Positions 55,485 to 63,597 of a stretch of 64,000 bases of DNA are shown here, one piece after another. The translations under genes and the position numbers were made by a program. The DNA is from Escherichia marmotae (GTDB taxonomy: Bacteria > Pseudomonadota > Gammaproteobacteria > Enterobacterales > Enterobacteriaceae): positions 1,116,001 through 1,180,000 of the forward strand of contig NZ_CP025979.1 of the NCBI RefSeq assembly GCF_002900365.1, read 5' to 3'. Numbering within the stretch: the stretch's first letter is position 1; every line of letters starts with the position of its first letter. Under the pieces are notes generated by a model, which saw only the letters and a list, made by a program, of their open reading frames with translations, ran no database searches and had not been told where the DNA came from.

Positions 55485-56033
55485 ATGGCGAACCATCTTT
55501 TTTTCACACTTGACAGGCTACGTACACTGACGTCAGGCATGAAAATTGAGTTGACTGAACCGCACTGCCCAATCGTTCCACTTCAGGCTCATACGAGCTC
55601 ATTGTTTTCCGACGGCGTATCCAGGCATGCAAATAATCTTTTTTTCAACTACCACATAAACCTCGTCAGCTCAGACGAACGATTTGGAGCAATAATAGAA
55701 ATACTGCTGGAAGAACGAAGAAAATCACATTTCCCTGAAAAACCATCGCGTTTCCAATCAATTTTTGCATGTGAGTCTGTAAAAGAAGCAGCCTGGTTCA
55801 GAGGTTTTTCAAAGTTTCCACTTGATACCCCAATATTTCAAGTCAACTCATCGTCGAACTATCATAGAGGCGATATGAATTTGTTAAATCTGAACTGCTC
55901 CCCAGTAGAAATATCTCAGAGGCTGGATCTTTACTGGAAGGGAGAAACAACTCAGATTTACGCAGGGTATCAACCATTCTGGGAGGTACTCATTCCATTG
56001 CCAGTTATTATTGGAGAAAGAATTATCGAATAA
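55485..56033 (+). CDS. unknown protein, possible DUF2441/ART-like
   Basis: A 182-residue soluble protein with a weak AAAGCATTA leader. The pattern (GAIIEILLEERRKSHFPEKPSRFQSIFACESVKEA, seen in parts; then FQVNSSSNYHRGDMNLLN and YWKG) resembles what I remember of DUF2441, a family grouped with RES/ADP-ribosyltransferase-like folds. No signal peptide or membrane segment is seen. It is AT-richer than the backbone and sits at the prophage edge next to IS4, as cargo genes do. Function unknown; an ART-like toxin or defence effector is possible, not shown. Confidence 0.55.
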   Translation: MANHLFFTLDRLRTLTSGMKIELTEPHCPIVPLQAHTSSLFSDGVSRHANNLFFNYHINLVSSDERFGAIIEILLEERRKSHFPEKPSRFQSIFACESVKEAAWFRGFSKFPLDTPIFQVNSSSNYHRGDMNLLNLNCSPVEISQRLDLYWKGETTQIYAGYQPFWEVLIPLPVIIGERIIE

Positions 56034-56223
56034 TGGCTCTGACACCAGAATCATTTCCATAGCCGAACTGACGCTGACAGATTTTTAATTCGATTATGGC
56101 TTTCTCCATTGCTAGTAGCGCGTCTTCAGTGCGGTAGCAATCAACCTCAAGAACAAACGTTTTGAGGTTGTTGCTATCATTCCCAGCGAAAAGCGCATAG
56201 CTGGGTTGACCAGTCTGATTCAT
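56023..56223 (-). CDS. small phage protein of unknown function
   Basis: A 66-residue protein (MNQTGQPSYALFAGND..., ending YGNDSGVRAIIR) lies downstream of the antirepressor remnant on the same strand. Similar small proteins accompany ORF6N/Rha-type regulators in Escherichia prophages. No domain is recognised. It overlaps the end of the convergent gene at 55485 by 11 bases. Confidence 0.55.
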   Translation of the reverse strand: MNQTGQPSYALFAGNDSNNLKTFVLEVDCYRTEDALLAMEKAIIELKICQRQFGYGNDSGVRAIIR

Positions 56224-56239
56224 TCCCCCCTCCTCAAAC

Positions 56240-56264
56240 AACAAAACCCGCTCAATGGCGGGTT
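56240..56264 (+). terminator. hairpin between phage genes
   Basis: AACCCGC, TCAAT loop, GCGGGTT. On the minus strand it is followed by TTGTTGTTTG rather than a strict T run, so termination is weak or uncertain. Confidence 0.4.
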
Positions 56265-56359
56265 CTGGTAAAGTTCATGCGCTTGGTTCGCCTCGCTATA
56301 CAGCTTTGCGAAGCGTACCGGAATTGAAGCAGTTTATGGCTAAAATTGCAAGAACTTTT

Positions 56360-56940
56360 TTAAAGCTGCATCAGCCTTTCCACCAGTTTATCTCTGCGAA
56401 CAACAAACCAACCATTGGCTCTCGCCAGTTCCAGCCATGACTCAAGGGAAATAACAATATCATCATCCCGCAACTGAATTGTGGAAACAGTGACACCGCC
56501 TCGCTGATAACAGAGAACTCGCGTGTCGTAACTTTTCTGGCATGAAACTGGCGCTGACGGATCCTTTTGTCTGAAATAGCAGTCTTCCAGTCTTTCGAAC
56601 ACATCCCACGCCGATCGGTTTCGAGCATTTTGGCATGACGGGCTGCTCCGCGTTCTGTCCAGAGTATGAGGGAGCGGGCTTTCGGGGAAATTTGTAACCC
56701 TCTTAAAGATGGTTGCAAATTTTGTGAGTTACTTAAAGTAACCCGCAAATTTTTCAACTCATCACCAACAACCTTGAAAAAGTGTTTACCCTCAACAAAA
56801 CGCTCGGAATTACGGGTGTAATTTACTTTGATGTTGTTGATCTCGGTACAGTAAAGCTGTGCCAGTAACTCGGTAGTGATAACGGGAATTTGGTTGTGTG
56901 TAATTGGGGAAAGAGTTTCGACAGAAATCTGAGTGGCCAT
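56360..56940 (-). pseudogene. phage antirepressor (ORF6N domain), frameshifted
   Basis: From ATG 56940 (MATQISVETLS) the N-terminal ORF6N domain reads TTELLAQLYCTEINNIKVNYTRN and SLILWTERGAARHAKMLETD. After ETDR the usual AWDVFERLEDCYF follows in another frame (the frame that ends at 56360). A single missing G in a GGG run near 56620 would restore it. The in-frame product goes on with unrelated residues to 56371. In intact phages this Ant-type protein blocks the repressor and is controlled by C4 RNA. Confidence 0.75.
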
Positions 56941-57104
56941 AACGATAACTCCGTACATTTGGACATTATCGCCACCGTCAGGTGCTAATCATCGTGGTGG
57001 CGAACTGTGCGGGGTTAGCACTACCGGGTACGGAAACCGGCGAGCCTTTCGGCTCCCCCACACAGCCCGCCATAAATCGCGAATGTGACTGTGCAAACGA
57101 TATG

Positions 57105-57190
57105 AAAAAAGACGCGGGCGCGTCTCATATCGCTCCGTAAACATCCGGGGTGCTAATCCCGACGCCAGATTTTGCTGGCGCGTGAGGAAT
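57105..57190 (-). ncRNA. C4-like antisense RNA upstream of the antirepressor
   Basis: On the minus strand, a stretch of about 80 nt forms CGCCAGCAAAATCTGGCG and CGGGATTAGCACCCCG hairpins. It ends in a terminator (GACGC, GGGC loop, GCGTC, six T). It precedes the antirepressor leader. That leader contains GTAGTGCTAACCCC, which can pair with the GGGATTAGCACC loop region. This is the arrangement of C4 RNA of P1/P22-type immI and IsrK of Salmonella prophages. Confidence 0.6.
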
Positions 57191-57213
57191 ATAGCCCCGG
57201 ATAACAGATTGAG

Positions 57214-57768
57214 TCAACAGACGGTTTTTAGATCCCCGGAAGAGAATGCATCACGCATCGGCAGATAGAGCATAAACTCTGCCATTTTCAACCACGCATC
57301 TATGCGATTACGGCACGTGGCGTAACACCACTCAGGGTGTGAATCATTCAGCAATTCAGCCATTTTGCGCTTAGTCATCCCCCTCCCTTCATATCGTTGC
57401 CGGAGGATACAAATCAATCCTGGGTGTTCTGCCAGCACTTCACTAATCACCCGATCAATGCATAACGCCTCTGCATCAGTACAATGCACCAGCCAGCTTT
57501 TTTGCTTGCCGTTGATCATATCCCGCAAAAAAGCCTCAAGTTCAGGTTTGTCCAGACCTGCTTTTTTCATCCTCCGGAGCGCCTCGTTAATTGCCGTTTT
57601 TGTCAGCTTTTTAGAGGTCAGCAACTGGTTGAACATATTTCCCATCTTACCGCCGCCAATATACGACCAGCGCCCCCACATGCGCAGTTTTCCCTGAATC
57701 CAGACACTTTCCAGCGTGGTGAGACGAAGGTGTTCCCCGCTTTTGCCTGTATTTGTTGGGTAAATCAT
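57214..57768 (-). CDS. DUF1133 phage protein (Q-region antitermination-type)
   Basis: A 184-residue protein of the DUF1133 family (LESVWIQGKLRMWGRWSYIGGG at the N-terminus; ILRQRYEGRGMTKRKMAELL ... CRNRIDAWLKMAE). In lambdoid prophages it occupies the place of antiterminator Q, before the late promoter. The start at 57768 overlaps the previous gene in ATGA form; the longer upstream frame is excluded. Confidence 0.82.
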   Translation of the reverse strand: MIYPTNTGKSGEHLRLTTLESVWIQGKLRMWGRWSYIGGGKMGNMFNQLLTSKKLTKTAINEALRRMKKAGLDKPELEAFLRDMINGKQKSWLVHCTDAEALCIDRVISEVLAEHPGLICILRQRYEGRGMTKRKMAELLNDSHPEWCYATCRNRIDAWLKMAEFMLYLPMRDAFSSGDLKTVC

Positions 57769-58055
57769 AAATAACCTTCCTTTCTCCAGATTTCTTGTGT
57801 GCGAAAAACACCTTCTGCATGCATCAGGCGTAATTCTTCTTTGGTGTAATCGCTGGTTTTTACCCGCCCGTCGATTAAATCGTGGCATGAGCTACAGGCA
57901 ATCGCCGCCTGCATATCGTGTGGTTTTGTCGCTGTTCCGCACGTTCCCGCCAGTCGGTAATGCGCCAGCACAGACGTTTCGGGATTGTGATTGCAGTAGC
58001 CAGGAATTCTGGCCTGGCACATCTGGCCCCGCGCCGCTTTACGTAAATCCACCAT
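57765..58055 (-). CDS. YbcO-like DUF1364 phage nuclease-fold protein
   Basis: A 96-residue protein with paired Cys/His (CQARIPGYCNHNPETSVLAHYR, ACSSCHDLIDGR). It matches the DUF1364/YbcO family found in the nin region of lambdoid phages; the fold resembles HNH nucleases. It is coupled by one-base and four-base overlaps to its neighbours. Confidence 0.85.
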   Translation of the reverse strand: MVDLRKAARGQMCQARIPGYCNHNPETSVLAHYRLAGTCGTATKPHDMQAAIACSSCHDLIDGRVKTSDYTKEELRLMHAEGVFRTQEIWRKEGYL

Positions 58056-58654
58056 TACGCAAACTCCAGCAGCTGCGCGGCCACATTTTCGACTTGTTCC
58101 GGAGAGGAAAATTTACGGAACAGAATCCAGTTCCACAGCACATTCAGTACAGATTTATAAACCTGCTGAAACACGGTTTCGTCCATATTCGCAAACGCGA
58201 TAGATTTCGCCCGACGCCCACGACTACCATCAGGATAAAGATGCTCGGTGTAAAATCCGGCCTGAATGGTTACCCACTCGCGGAAAGCCTCAAACGACTT
58301 TAGCAATGCCGTATCCCGAGTTCTGCGTGTCGCAACTGTATTTAGATATTGCTCTGCGGCATCACTCAGGGCTGGTGTGTGTTCCCGACCAACTGATTCG
58401 CACAAGTAATCCACGAAACCAGACAGCAGTTCTCGTTCGCGAGGTGTGATCGCCCCACCGACCGGAGTCCAGTAATCGAATCCCAGTTGCAGGAGTTTGA
58501 AAAAACGCTTGTGGAATGCGTAGTTACGCACACGCTTAAAGTCTGCGTGTATCCACTCACCTATTTTGATTTGATGCAGAAAATCGCAACTCTCCGGCGT
58601 CGCCGGGAGAAGTAAACCAGAAGAGGTTTGTTTGACCAGTTGTATATGCGCCAT
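58055..58654 (-). CDS. DUF1367 phage protein
   Basis: A 199-residue protein of the DUF1367 family (GEWIHADFKRVRNYAFHKRFFKLL), standard in the nin-like region of lambdoid prophages, upstream of YbcO and DUF1133. Function is unknown. It starts the remaining early block; everything that would precede it (replication and repressor genes) is missing. Confidence 0.82.
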   Translation of the reverse strand: MAHIQLVKQTSSGLLLPATPESCDFLHQIKIGEWIHADFKRVRNYAFHKRFFKLLQLGFDYWTPVGGAITPRERELLSGFVDYLCESVGREHTPALSDAAEQYLNTVATRRTRDTALLKSFEAFREWVTIQAGFYTEHLYPDGSRGRRAKSIAFANMDETVFQQVYKSVLNVLWNWILFRKFSSPEQVENVAAQLLEFA

Positions 58655-58934
58655 TTCTCAATCTCTCGATGGCGCAGCGCAGCAGATGCCAGTTGTTCAG
58701 GCTGACGAATAAAGTATAAATAAACTGGCTATGGTGTAAAGCCCCACATAGCATGAACAAACACTACATATCAAATAGCTGGTACAAGGATAGAAATACG
58801 ACACTTATTATTAAAAACGATTAGATAAATTACATTTTAATGTTATGCAAAAGTTCTTTTTTATCATAATATTTCAATAAAAGCATTACAGATGCAATCA
58901 TCCCGTCATCATCAATTATTTAAGGTGGTTAAAC

Positions 58935-59021
58935 ATGGAAAATAACAAGTTCGCACATCTCGCTCCTTTTTTATCCGTAATCCTTTTCGCTTGTTGTTTT
59001 ATATGGGCATTATTTTTATAA
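58935..59021 (+). CDS. 28-residue single-helix membrane peptide
   Basis: MENNKFAHLAPF then a hydrophobic segment SVILFACCFIWALFL to the stop. It has AAGGTGG seven bases before the ATG, a good ribosome-binding site in an AT-rich region with no other gene. It resembles small prophage membrane peptides (toxins or holin-like modulators) in length, but I recognise no family. Confidence 0.55.
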   Translation: MENNKFAHLAPFLSVILFACCFIWALFL

Positions 59022-59423
59022 AGTAGCCACATGATAAGTTGCTGGAATCATATTTCCCACTCAAGTCATTAACATTTGATAAGATATATCTAAAAGGACG
59101 CCTTTACATTATTTATGCGTATATAATTTATTTATATACACAGTAAAGGTATCCTGGGAAAATATTTATCGTTAAAAAAATATATCATAAATAATTAAGC
59201 TGAAATTTCAGAACACAACTAATACACACAATAAGGTTCAGTAACAGTAATCTATGTGGACTACATCGAGATTTTTTGATTAAACTTTAATAACTTATTC
59301 CTAACACACAGAATGCATAAACTAAAAGTAAAACAAATAGTTATACGAAAAACAACCATATTTATTCTATCTTCTCCTCTAATCAACATATCAATTATGT
59401 GTTTCATAACAGCTTGACATAAC

Positions 59424-59460
59424 CCTCCAAAAGATGCATTTATAATGCATGTTTTGGAGG
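59424..59460 (+). promoter_or_regulatory. near-perfect 16-bp inverted repeat over the -10 of a phage cargo gene
   Basis: CCTCCAAAAGATGCAT, TTATA, ATGCATGTTTTGGAGG: arms match at 15 of 16 positions. TATAAT at 59441-59446 lies within the centre, with TTGACA at 59414-59419, 21 bp upstream. The right arm ends in the GGAGG of the ribosome-binding site for the gene at 59469. It can act as a repressor operator, or as an RNA hairpin hiding the ribosome-binding site. Confidence 0.6.
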
Positions 59461-59468
59461 AGGTGGTT

Positions 59469-59807
59469 ATGACACACAAGAGAATTCCTAAAGATTGGGT
59501 AATCAAACGCTCAACTCCGTTCTTCACAAAAGAGAACGTACCTTCAGCGTTATTAACACATCATAATACAGCAGCAGGTGTTTTTGGGCAGTTGTGCGTA
59601 ATGGAAGGCACTGTAACATATTATGGTTTTACTGATGAGAATGCTACTGAACCGGAGATAAAAGTAGTCATTAATGCTGGCGCTTTTGCAACAAGCCCAC
59701 CACAATACTGGCACCGTGTTGAACTAAGCGATGATGCTCAGTTTAATATTAACTTTTGGGTCGCTCCAGACTTCTCGGGCGAAAAAGTCTATAGCACCAA
59801 AAAATAG
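59469..59807 (+). CDS. DUF1971 (TehB/YeaR-like cupin) protein
   Basis: A 112-residue cupin-like protein of the DUF1971 family (KRIPKDWVIKRSTPFFTKENVPSALLTHHNTA in part; GVFGQLCVMEGTVTYYGF; PPQYWHRVEL). Relatives are YeaR and the N-terminal domain of some TehB proteins, with links to tellurite and nitrate/NO response; the activity is not known. The ATG at 59469 follows GGAGGAGGTGG. It often occurs as cargo in Escherichia prophages. Confidence 0.8.
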   Translation: MTHKRIPKDWVIKRSTPFFTKENVPSALLTHHNTAAGVFGQLCVMEGTVTYYGFTDENATEPEIKVVINAGAFATSPPQYWHRVELSDDAQFNINFWVAPDFSGEKVYSTKK

Positions 59808-59836
59808 ATGATCATATTAAAAATGCTTTAACAGTC

Positions 59837-59873
59837 AGACCCGGCAGGGCTATCCCCGACGGGTCTCATTTTT
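59837..59873 (+). terminator. terminator after the DUF1971 gene
   Basis: GACCCG, about sixteen bases, CGGGTC, then TCATTTTTG. It closes the transcript of the gene ending at 59807. Confidence 0.75.
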
Positions 59874-60333
59874 GTAAATATATTGGTTCTACATTGACAG
59901 GAGACTTCAACCATAAGAAGTAATCTGAATACTTGAGCAATAAATTTACTTAAGATTAATGAGCGCACCTTGCCGGACAAAGATAAACCAAGGTAACACC
60001 TTTTTTCTAGCCAGTATGTAATCAATCAGAAAGCCGCTCCATAAGAACAACAGCAAGACAATAAATTGCCATTACAGCCGCAATAGCCAGCGCACATTTG
60101 AGAACCAGCACGACAACCCCCTGTATTAGACGCACACCAGTCCTGATAAATATGAGGCTGTCTCGTCAGTGATTCAATACAACTATTGGGTATAGTTTCT
60201 GTGATTTTATTCTGTAGAAATGGAACACAACAACCAGTCACCACCAGCACTTCCTTAAATGCTCTAAGTCAGAAACAAGCCAACATTTTAGTCCGCTTTG
60301 AGCGAAAAGCGGATATTCAATTAAGCATTCCTA
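59874..60333. other. non-coding or unrecognised prophage stretch
   Basis: No convincing gene. A 74-codon minus frame (60026-60250) encodes a Cys-rich peptide but has no ribosome-binding site that I can see and is not recognised. Confidence 0.5.
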
Positions 60334-60361
60334 CAAAAAAGCCCTCGAATAGAGAGGGCTG
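60334..60361 (-). terminator. terminator of the cargo gene at 60397
   Basis: On the minus strand AGCCCTCTC, TATT loop, GAGGGCT and six T, 36 bp after the stop codon. Confidence 0.82.
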
Positions 60362-60396
60362 TTATCTGATCTAAGCCTGTTTTTGTCTCACAGTAT

Positions 60397-61188
60397 TTAG
60401 TATGAGCGAATAAGTTTATCGTAGGCCGTTGCTTTCGATAGGTTCGGTAACTGGAGAGCAGTCGATGCTATGATCGCATTAAGAGCTTGCGAGGTTATTT
60501 GATTGGTAGTTCTGCTAACAAAATTGGATGCTATATGTTTATATCGAGAAGCACATGTTTGAGTTGCAAGCCTAGATATCACGTCTTTATCATAAATTAT
60601 TTTTACGAACTCTTTTAACTCTGCCTCGCCGAACTTACCAATCATTTCTTCATAGTAAGAAACGGCCATATTAGACACTCCATAGATGTTGCCCAAATAA
60701 CACAAAACTATAGTCTTAACATATTCAAATCGAACTGAGTCAGGGACATTCCCAGCAGAGGAGATATATGCTGCCAAAGAGGATGCATGAGCAGGTTCAT
60801 TATGGAAATTATTCCATCCAAAATGGGCTTGGTATAAATTTGTCACTCTGATTGATATTTCAACAGCCAAAGAGTCTGATGGAAGATATGGAAGACCAGA
60901 TACAGTAGTTAAAAACTCATTAGCCGCATCTTTCCTGGCTCTCTCTCCGTTAGCTGCAAAAGATTGATATCTTATACCACAACTATACTTCGTAGTTTCT
61001 GACGAAAGATCCCAACATTTTTTTGCAATTCCTTTTATATTATTCTTAACCTGTACAGCCGCGTTATCATTAGTATACATCCCAAATATAGTTCTTAAGA
61101 AAGAATCAACAACATCTTGAGGTAGGTTTTCCATCGCAGATTTTATATGGGCTAAGTCATCGCCTTCTAAGTTAGCGCCTCTGATGTT
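60397..61188 (-). pseudogene. phage cargo gene of unknown function, 5' end removed by IS3
   Basis: The frame is open from the IS3 boundary at 61188 to the stop at 60397 (about 263 residues). The first residues after the boundary read IRGANLEGDDLAHIKSA, a pentapeptide-like ANLxG pattern. The first ATG (61134) is internal, so the start is probably lost. The remaining part looks all-helical and soluble (SLAVEISIRVTNLYQAHFGWNNF, YVKTIVLCYLGNIYGVSN). AT-rich codon use contrasts with backbone genes. No family is recognised; position beside int suggests a superinfection-exclusion or defence gene. Confidence 0.6.
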
Positions 61189-61218
61189 TGATCCTACCCA
61201 CGTAATGTGGACACGGCC

Positions 61219-62073
61219 CTAAGCGAGATTATGGTTTTCAAATTGTTCCGGGCTGAGACCGCCACAGGCACTGTGACGACGCCAGCGATTGTAATCACAC
61301 TCGATATAATTAAACACCGTTGCCCGCATTATTTCCCGGCTGCTAAAGCGTTCCCCGTGGATACATTCCACCTTCAGCGAATGAAAGAAGCTTTCCACAC
61401 AGGCATTGTCATAACAGTTGCCTTTCGCACTCATACTGCCACGCAGGTTGTGTCGCTTCAGCAGCGCCTGATAATCCCCTGAACAGTATTGACCACCACG
61501 GTCCGTATGAACAATGACGCTTTCCGGGCGTCTTCTCCGCCACAACGCCATTTGCAGTGCATCACAGGCCAGTTGTGCTGTCATTCGCGGTGACATCGAC
61601 CAGCCAATAACGGCGCGTGACCACAGGTCGATGACTACTGCGAGATACAACCAGCCCTCATCGGTACGCAAGTACGTGATGTCACCCGCCCACTTCTGGT
61701 TCGGGCCGCTGGCGCTGAAGTCCTGCTCCAGCAGATTCTCCAATACGGGCAGGCCATGTGCACGGTAGCTGACCGGGCTGAACTTCCGGCCGGCTTTCGC
61801 CCGCAGCCCCTGACGACGCAGGCTGGCGGCAATGGTTTTAATATTGAACTCCGGCAGTTCGTCAGCAAGGCGGGGAGCACCGTATCGCTGCTTTGCCTCA
61901 AAGAATGCCTTATGAACAGCGGTATCGCAGGTGAGCCGAAACTGTTGGCGCAGGCTCATCTGGTGACGACGCCTGAGCCAGACATACCAGCCGCTGCGGG
62001 CAACCCGAAGTACACGACACATCGCTTTGATGCTGAACTCTGCCCGATGATTTTCGATGAAGACATACTTCAT
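61219..62073 (-). CDS. IS3 transposase OrfB
   Basis: A 284-residue IS3-family integrase-type DDE protein: WAGDITYLRTDEGWLYLAVVIDL (first Asp, in part), VIVHTDRGGQYCS (second Asp), and the Glu in NACVESFFHSLK. It is close to K-12 InsF but about four residues shorter in the region DELPEFNIKT. It is made by frameshifting from orfA. Confidence 0.94.
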   Translation of the reverse strand: MKYVFIENHRAEFSIKAMCRVLRVARSGWYVWLRRRHQMSLRQQFRLTCDTAVHKAFFEAKQRYGAPRLADELPEFNIKTIAASLRRQGLRAKAGRKFSPVSYRAHGLPVLENLLEQDFSASGPNQKWAGDITYLRTDEGWLYLAVVIDLWSRAVIGWSMSPRMTAQLACDALQMALWRRRRPESVIVHTDRGGQYCSGDYQALLKRHNLRGSMSAKGNCYDNACVESFFHSLKVECIHGERFSSREIMRATVFNYIECDYNRWRRHSACGGLSPEQFENHNLA

Positions 62074-62369
62074 TTCAGGCGCTTCGCGAAGTATGTCGCG
62101 GCCTTTTGGAGGATGGCCAGTTCCTCAGCCTGCTCCGCCAGTTGTCGTTTAAGGCGGACATTTTCAGCGGCCAGTTCGCTTTCGCGCTCTGACGAACTCA
62201 TTTGTTGCTGCTGTTTACTGCGCCAGGCATAAAGCTGAGATTCATACAGGCTGAGTTCACGGGCTGCGGCGGCCACACCGATGCGTTCAGCGAGTTTCAG
62301 GGCTTCGTTACGAAATTCAGGCGTATGTTGTTTACGGGGCTTCTTGCTGATTGATACTGGTTTTGTCAT
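62070..62369 (-). CDS. IS3 OrfA
   Basis: A 99-residue protein with a helix-turn-helix (GVAAAARELSLYESQLYAWRS) and a leucine-zipper coiled coil (ENVRLKRQLAEQAEELAILQ). It is close to InsE of IS3. It overlaps orfB by 4 bases, the arrangement for programmed frameshifting. Confidence 0.94.
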   Translation of the reverse strand: MTKPVSISKKPRKQHTPEFRNEALKLAERIGVAAAARELSLYESQLYAWRSKQQQQMSSSERESELAAENVRLKRQLAEQAEELAILQKAATYFAKRLK

Positions 62370-62432
62370 GAGTCACCTCTGGTTGAGAGTTTACTCACTT
62401 AGTCCTGTGTCCACTATTGGTGGGTAAGATCA

Positions 62433-63205
62433 ATCAACTGGAGACAATAAAAGAAAAATTGGGAGGGATTTTACTGACAGAAATAACCACTCGCCATATT
62501 GCCGAGTTTCTTGATTTGTGGATTGAAGGAGGGAAAAACACAATGGCAGGATCAATGCGTTCTGTGTTGTCTGATATGTTTCGTGAGGCCATTGTTGAAG
62601 GACGTATATCTCAAAATCCAGTAACGCCAACAAGAGCACCGAAAATAGTAGTTACAAGAGAACGACTGAAACTAAAGACATACAACTGCATCAGGGAGGC
62701 AGCAGATCAACTTCCGGCATGGTTCCCATTAGCTATGGATTTAGCCCTTGTAACAGGACAACGTCGCGAAGACATAACGAATATGCGGTTCAGTGATATT
62801 TATGATGATCGTCTCCACATCAGGCAAATTAAGACAGGAATGATGATTGCTATCCCCCTGTCACTCAGCCTTCCTGTCGCTGGTCTACGGCTTGGTACAG
62901 TAGTTGAACAGTGCCGCCTGGTAAGCCGGGGAGATTATCTAATCAGTGCCGGGATTAGAAAAAACAGCCCTGACGGCAGCATTCACCCGGATGGCCTGAC
63001 AAAAAAATTTGTCGCAGCCAGAAAATTAACAGGTATCCAGTTCAGTGAAAACCCACCAACTTTTCACGAGATCAGAAGTCTGGCTGGACGATTGTACAAA
63101 GAGACATGTGGAGAAGAATTTGCTCAGCGTCTACTTGGCCACACATCGGAGAAGACAACAAAAATGTATCTTGATGAGAGAGAAAAAACGTACTTACTGC
63201 TCTGA
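62433..63205 (+). pseudogene. phage integrase, N-terminus removed by IS3
   Basis: A lambda-type tyrosine recombinase. It begins at the IS3 end with INQLETIKEKLGG, so the N-terminal arm-binding domain is lost. The catalytic domain is present: TGQRREDI (Arg), FHEIRSLAGRLY (His-x-x-Arg), LLGHTSEKTTKMYL (His and nucleophile Tyr). It ends about 130 bp from sdsR, which suggests that the original attachment site was there. Confidence 0.85.
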
Positions 63206-63323
63206 TTTTAACGTAAATGGATTGTTAAATGTATTTTGGTTGTGATATAACCAAAAAAGACCGGAATACAGAAATTCGAGTAAATTTCGGGGAATTTCGG
63301 GGATACGTTTGCAACTGATTGAT

Positions 63324-63571
63324 TTTAAATACAATTAAAAAAAGACCGAATACGATTCCTGTATTCGGTCCAGGGAAATGGCTCTTGGGAGAGAGCCGTG
63401 CGCTAAAAGTTGGCATTAATGCAGGCTTAGTTGCCTTGCCTTTTAAGAATAGATGACGACGCCAGGTTTTCCAGTCCGCGCGTAAAGTGGTCAGAAAAAA
63501 AGCGCGTTTATCATCCTCTAAAATGTTAAAAACCGCCCGTTCTGGTGAAAGCACCCGAGCGGTTTTTTATT
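63324..63571 (+). ncRNA. sraC: SraC/RyeA small RNA, antisense to SdsR
   Basis: In K-12 the plus strand over sdsR encodes the longer RNA SraC (about 250 nt). The conserved body and a strong terminator (AAAACCGC, loop, GCGGTTTTTT at 63533-63571) are present. The 5' end is approximate and was set by the K-12 length. Confidence 0.65.
63337..63440 (-). ncRNA. sdsR: small RNA SdsR (RyeB)
   Basis: A sigma-S-dependent Hfq-binding RNA that represses ompD, mutS and others. The minus strand begins GGCAAGGCAACTAAGCC, contains the conserved GGCTCTCTCCCAAGAGCC hairpin and ends in the terminator GACCGAATAC, short loop, GTATTCGGTC and a T run. The length is about 104 nt. It lies next to yebY as in K-12. Confidence 0.93.
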
Positions 63572-63597
63572 TAAAATCAAAAAATTACTATAGATAA

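Larger units (their letters stand above)
58655..59468. other. AT-rich prophage stretch without larger genes
   Basis: Apart from the 28-residue ORF at 58935 and the promoter of the next gene, I see nothing coding here. Longer minus-strand frames (for example 59261-59527) lack a ribosome-binding site and normal composition. The low GC is typical of prophage cargo. Confidence 0.6.
61189..62432 (-). mobile_element. IS3-group insertion sequence
   Basis: Terminal repeats TGATCCTACCCACG at 61189 and (inverted) CCACCAATAGTG-type end TGGGTAAGATCA at 62432 bound a 1244-bp element with orfA and orfB on the minus strand. No 3-bp target duplication is visible (GTT against ATC), and each side cuts a different gene. 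It therefore marks a deletion or rearrangement. Confidence 0.92.

Noticed and set aside
59261..59527. 88-codon minus-strand frame over the DUF1971 promoter
   Set aside because: Overlaps the promoter, dyad and start of the DUF1971 gene, and lacks a plausible start signal.
60026..60250. 74-codon Cys-rich minus-strand frame
   Set aside because: No ribosome-binding site found, no recognisable family; Cys content could be chance. Kept only as a note.
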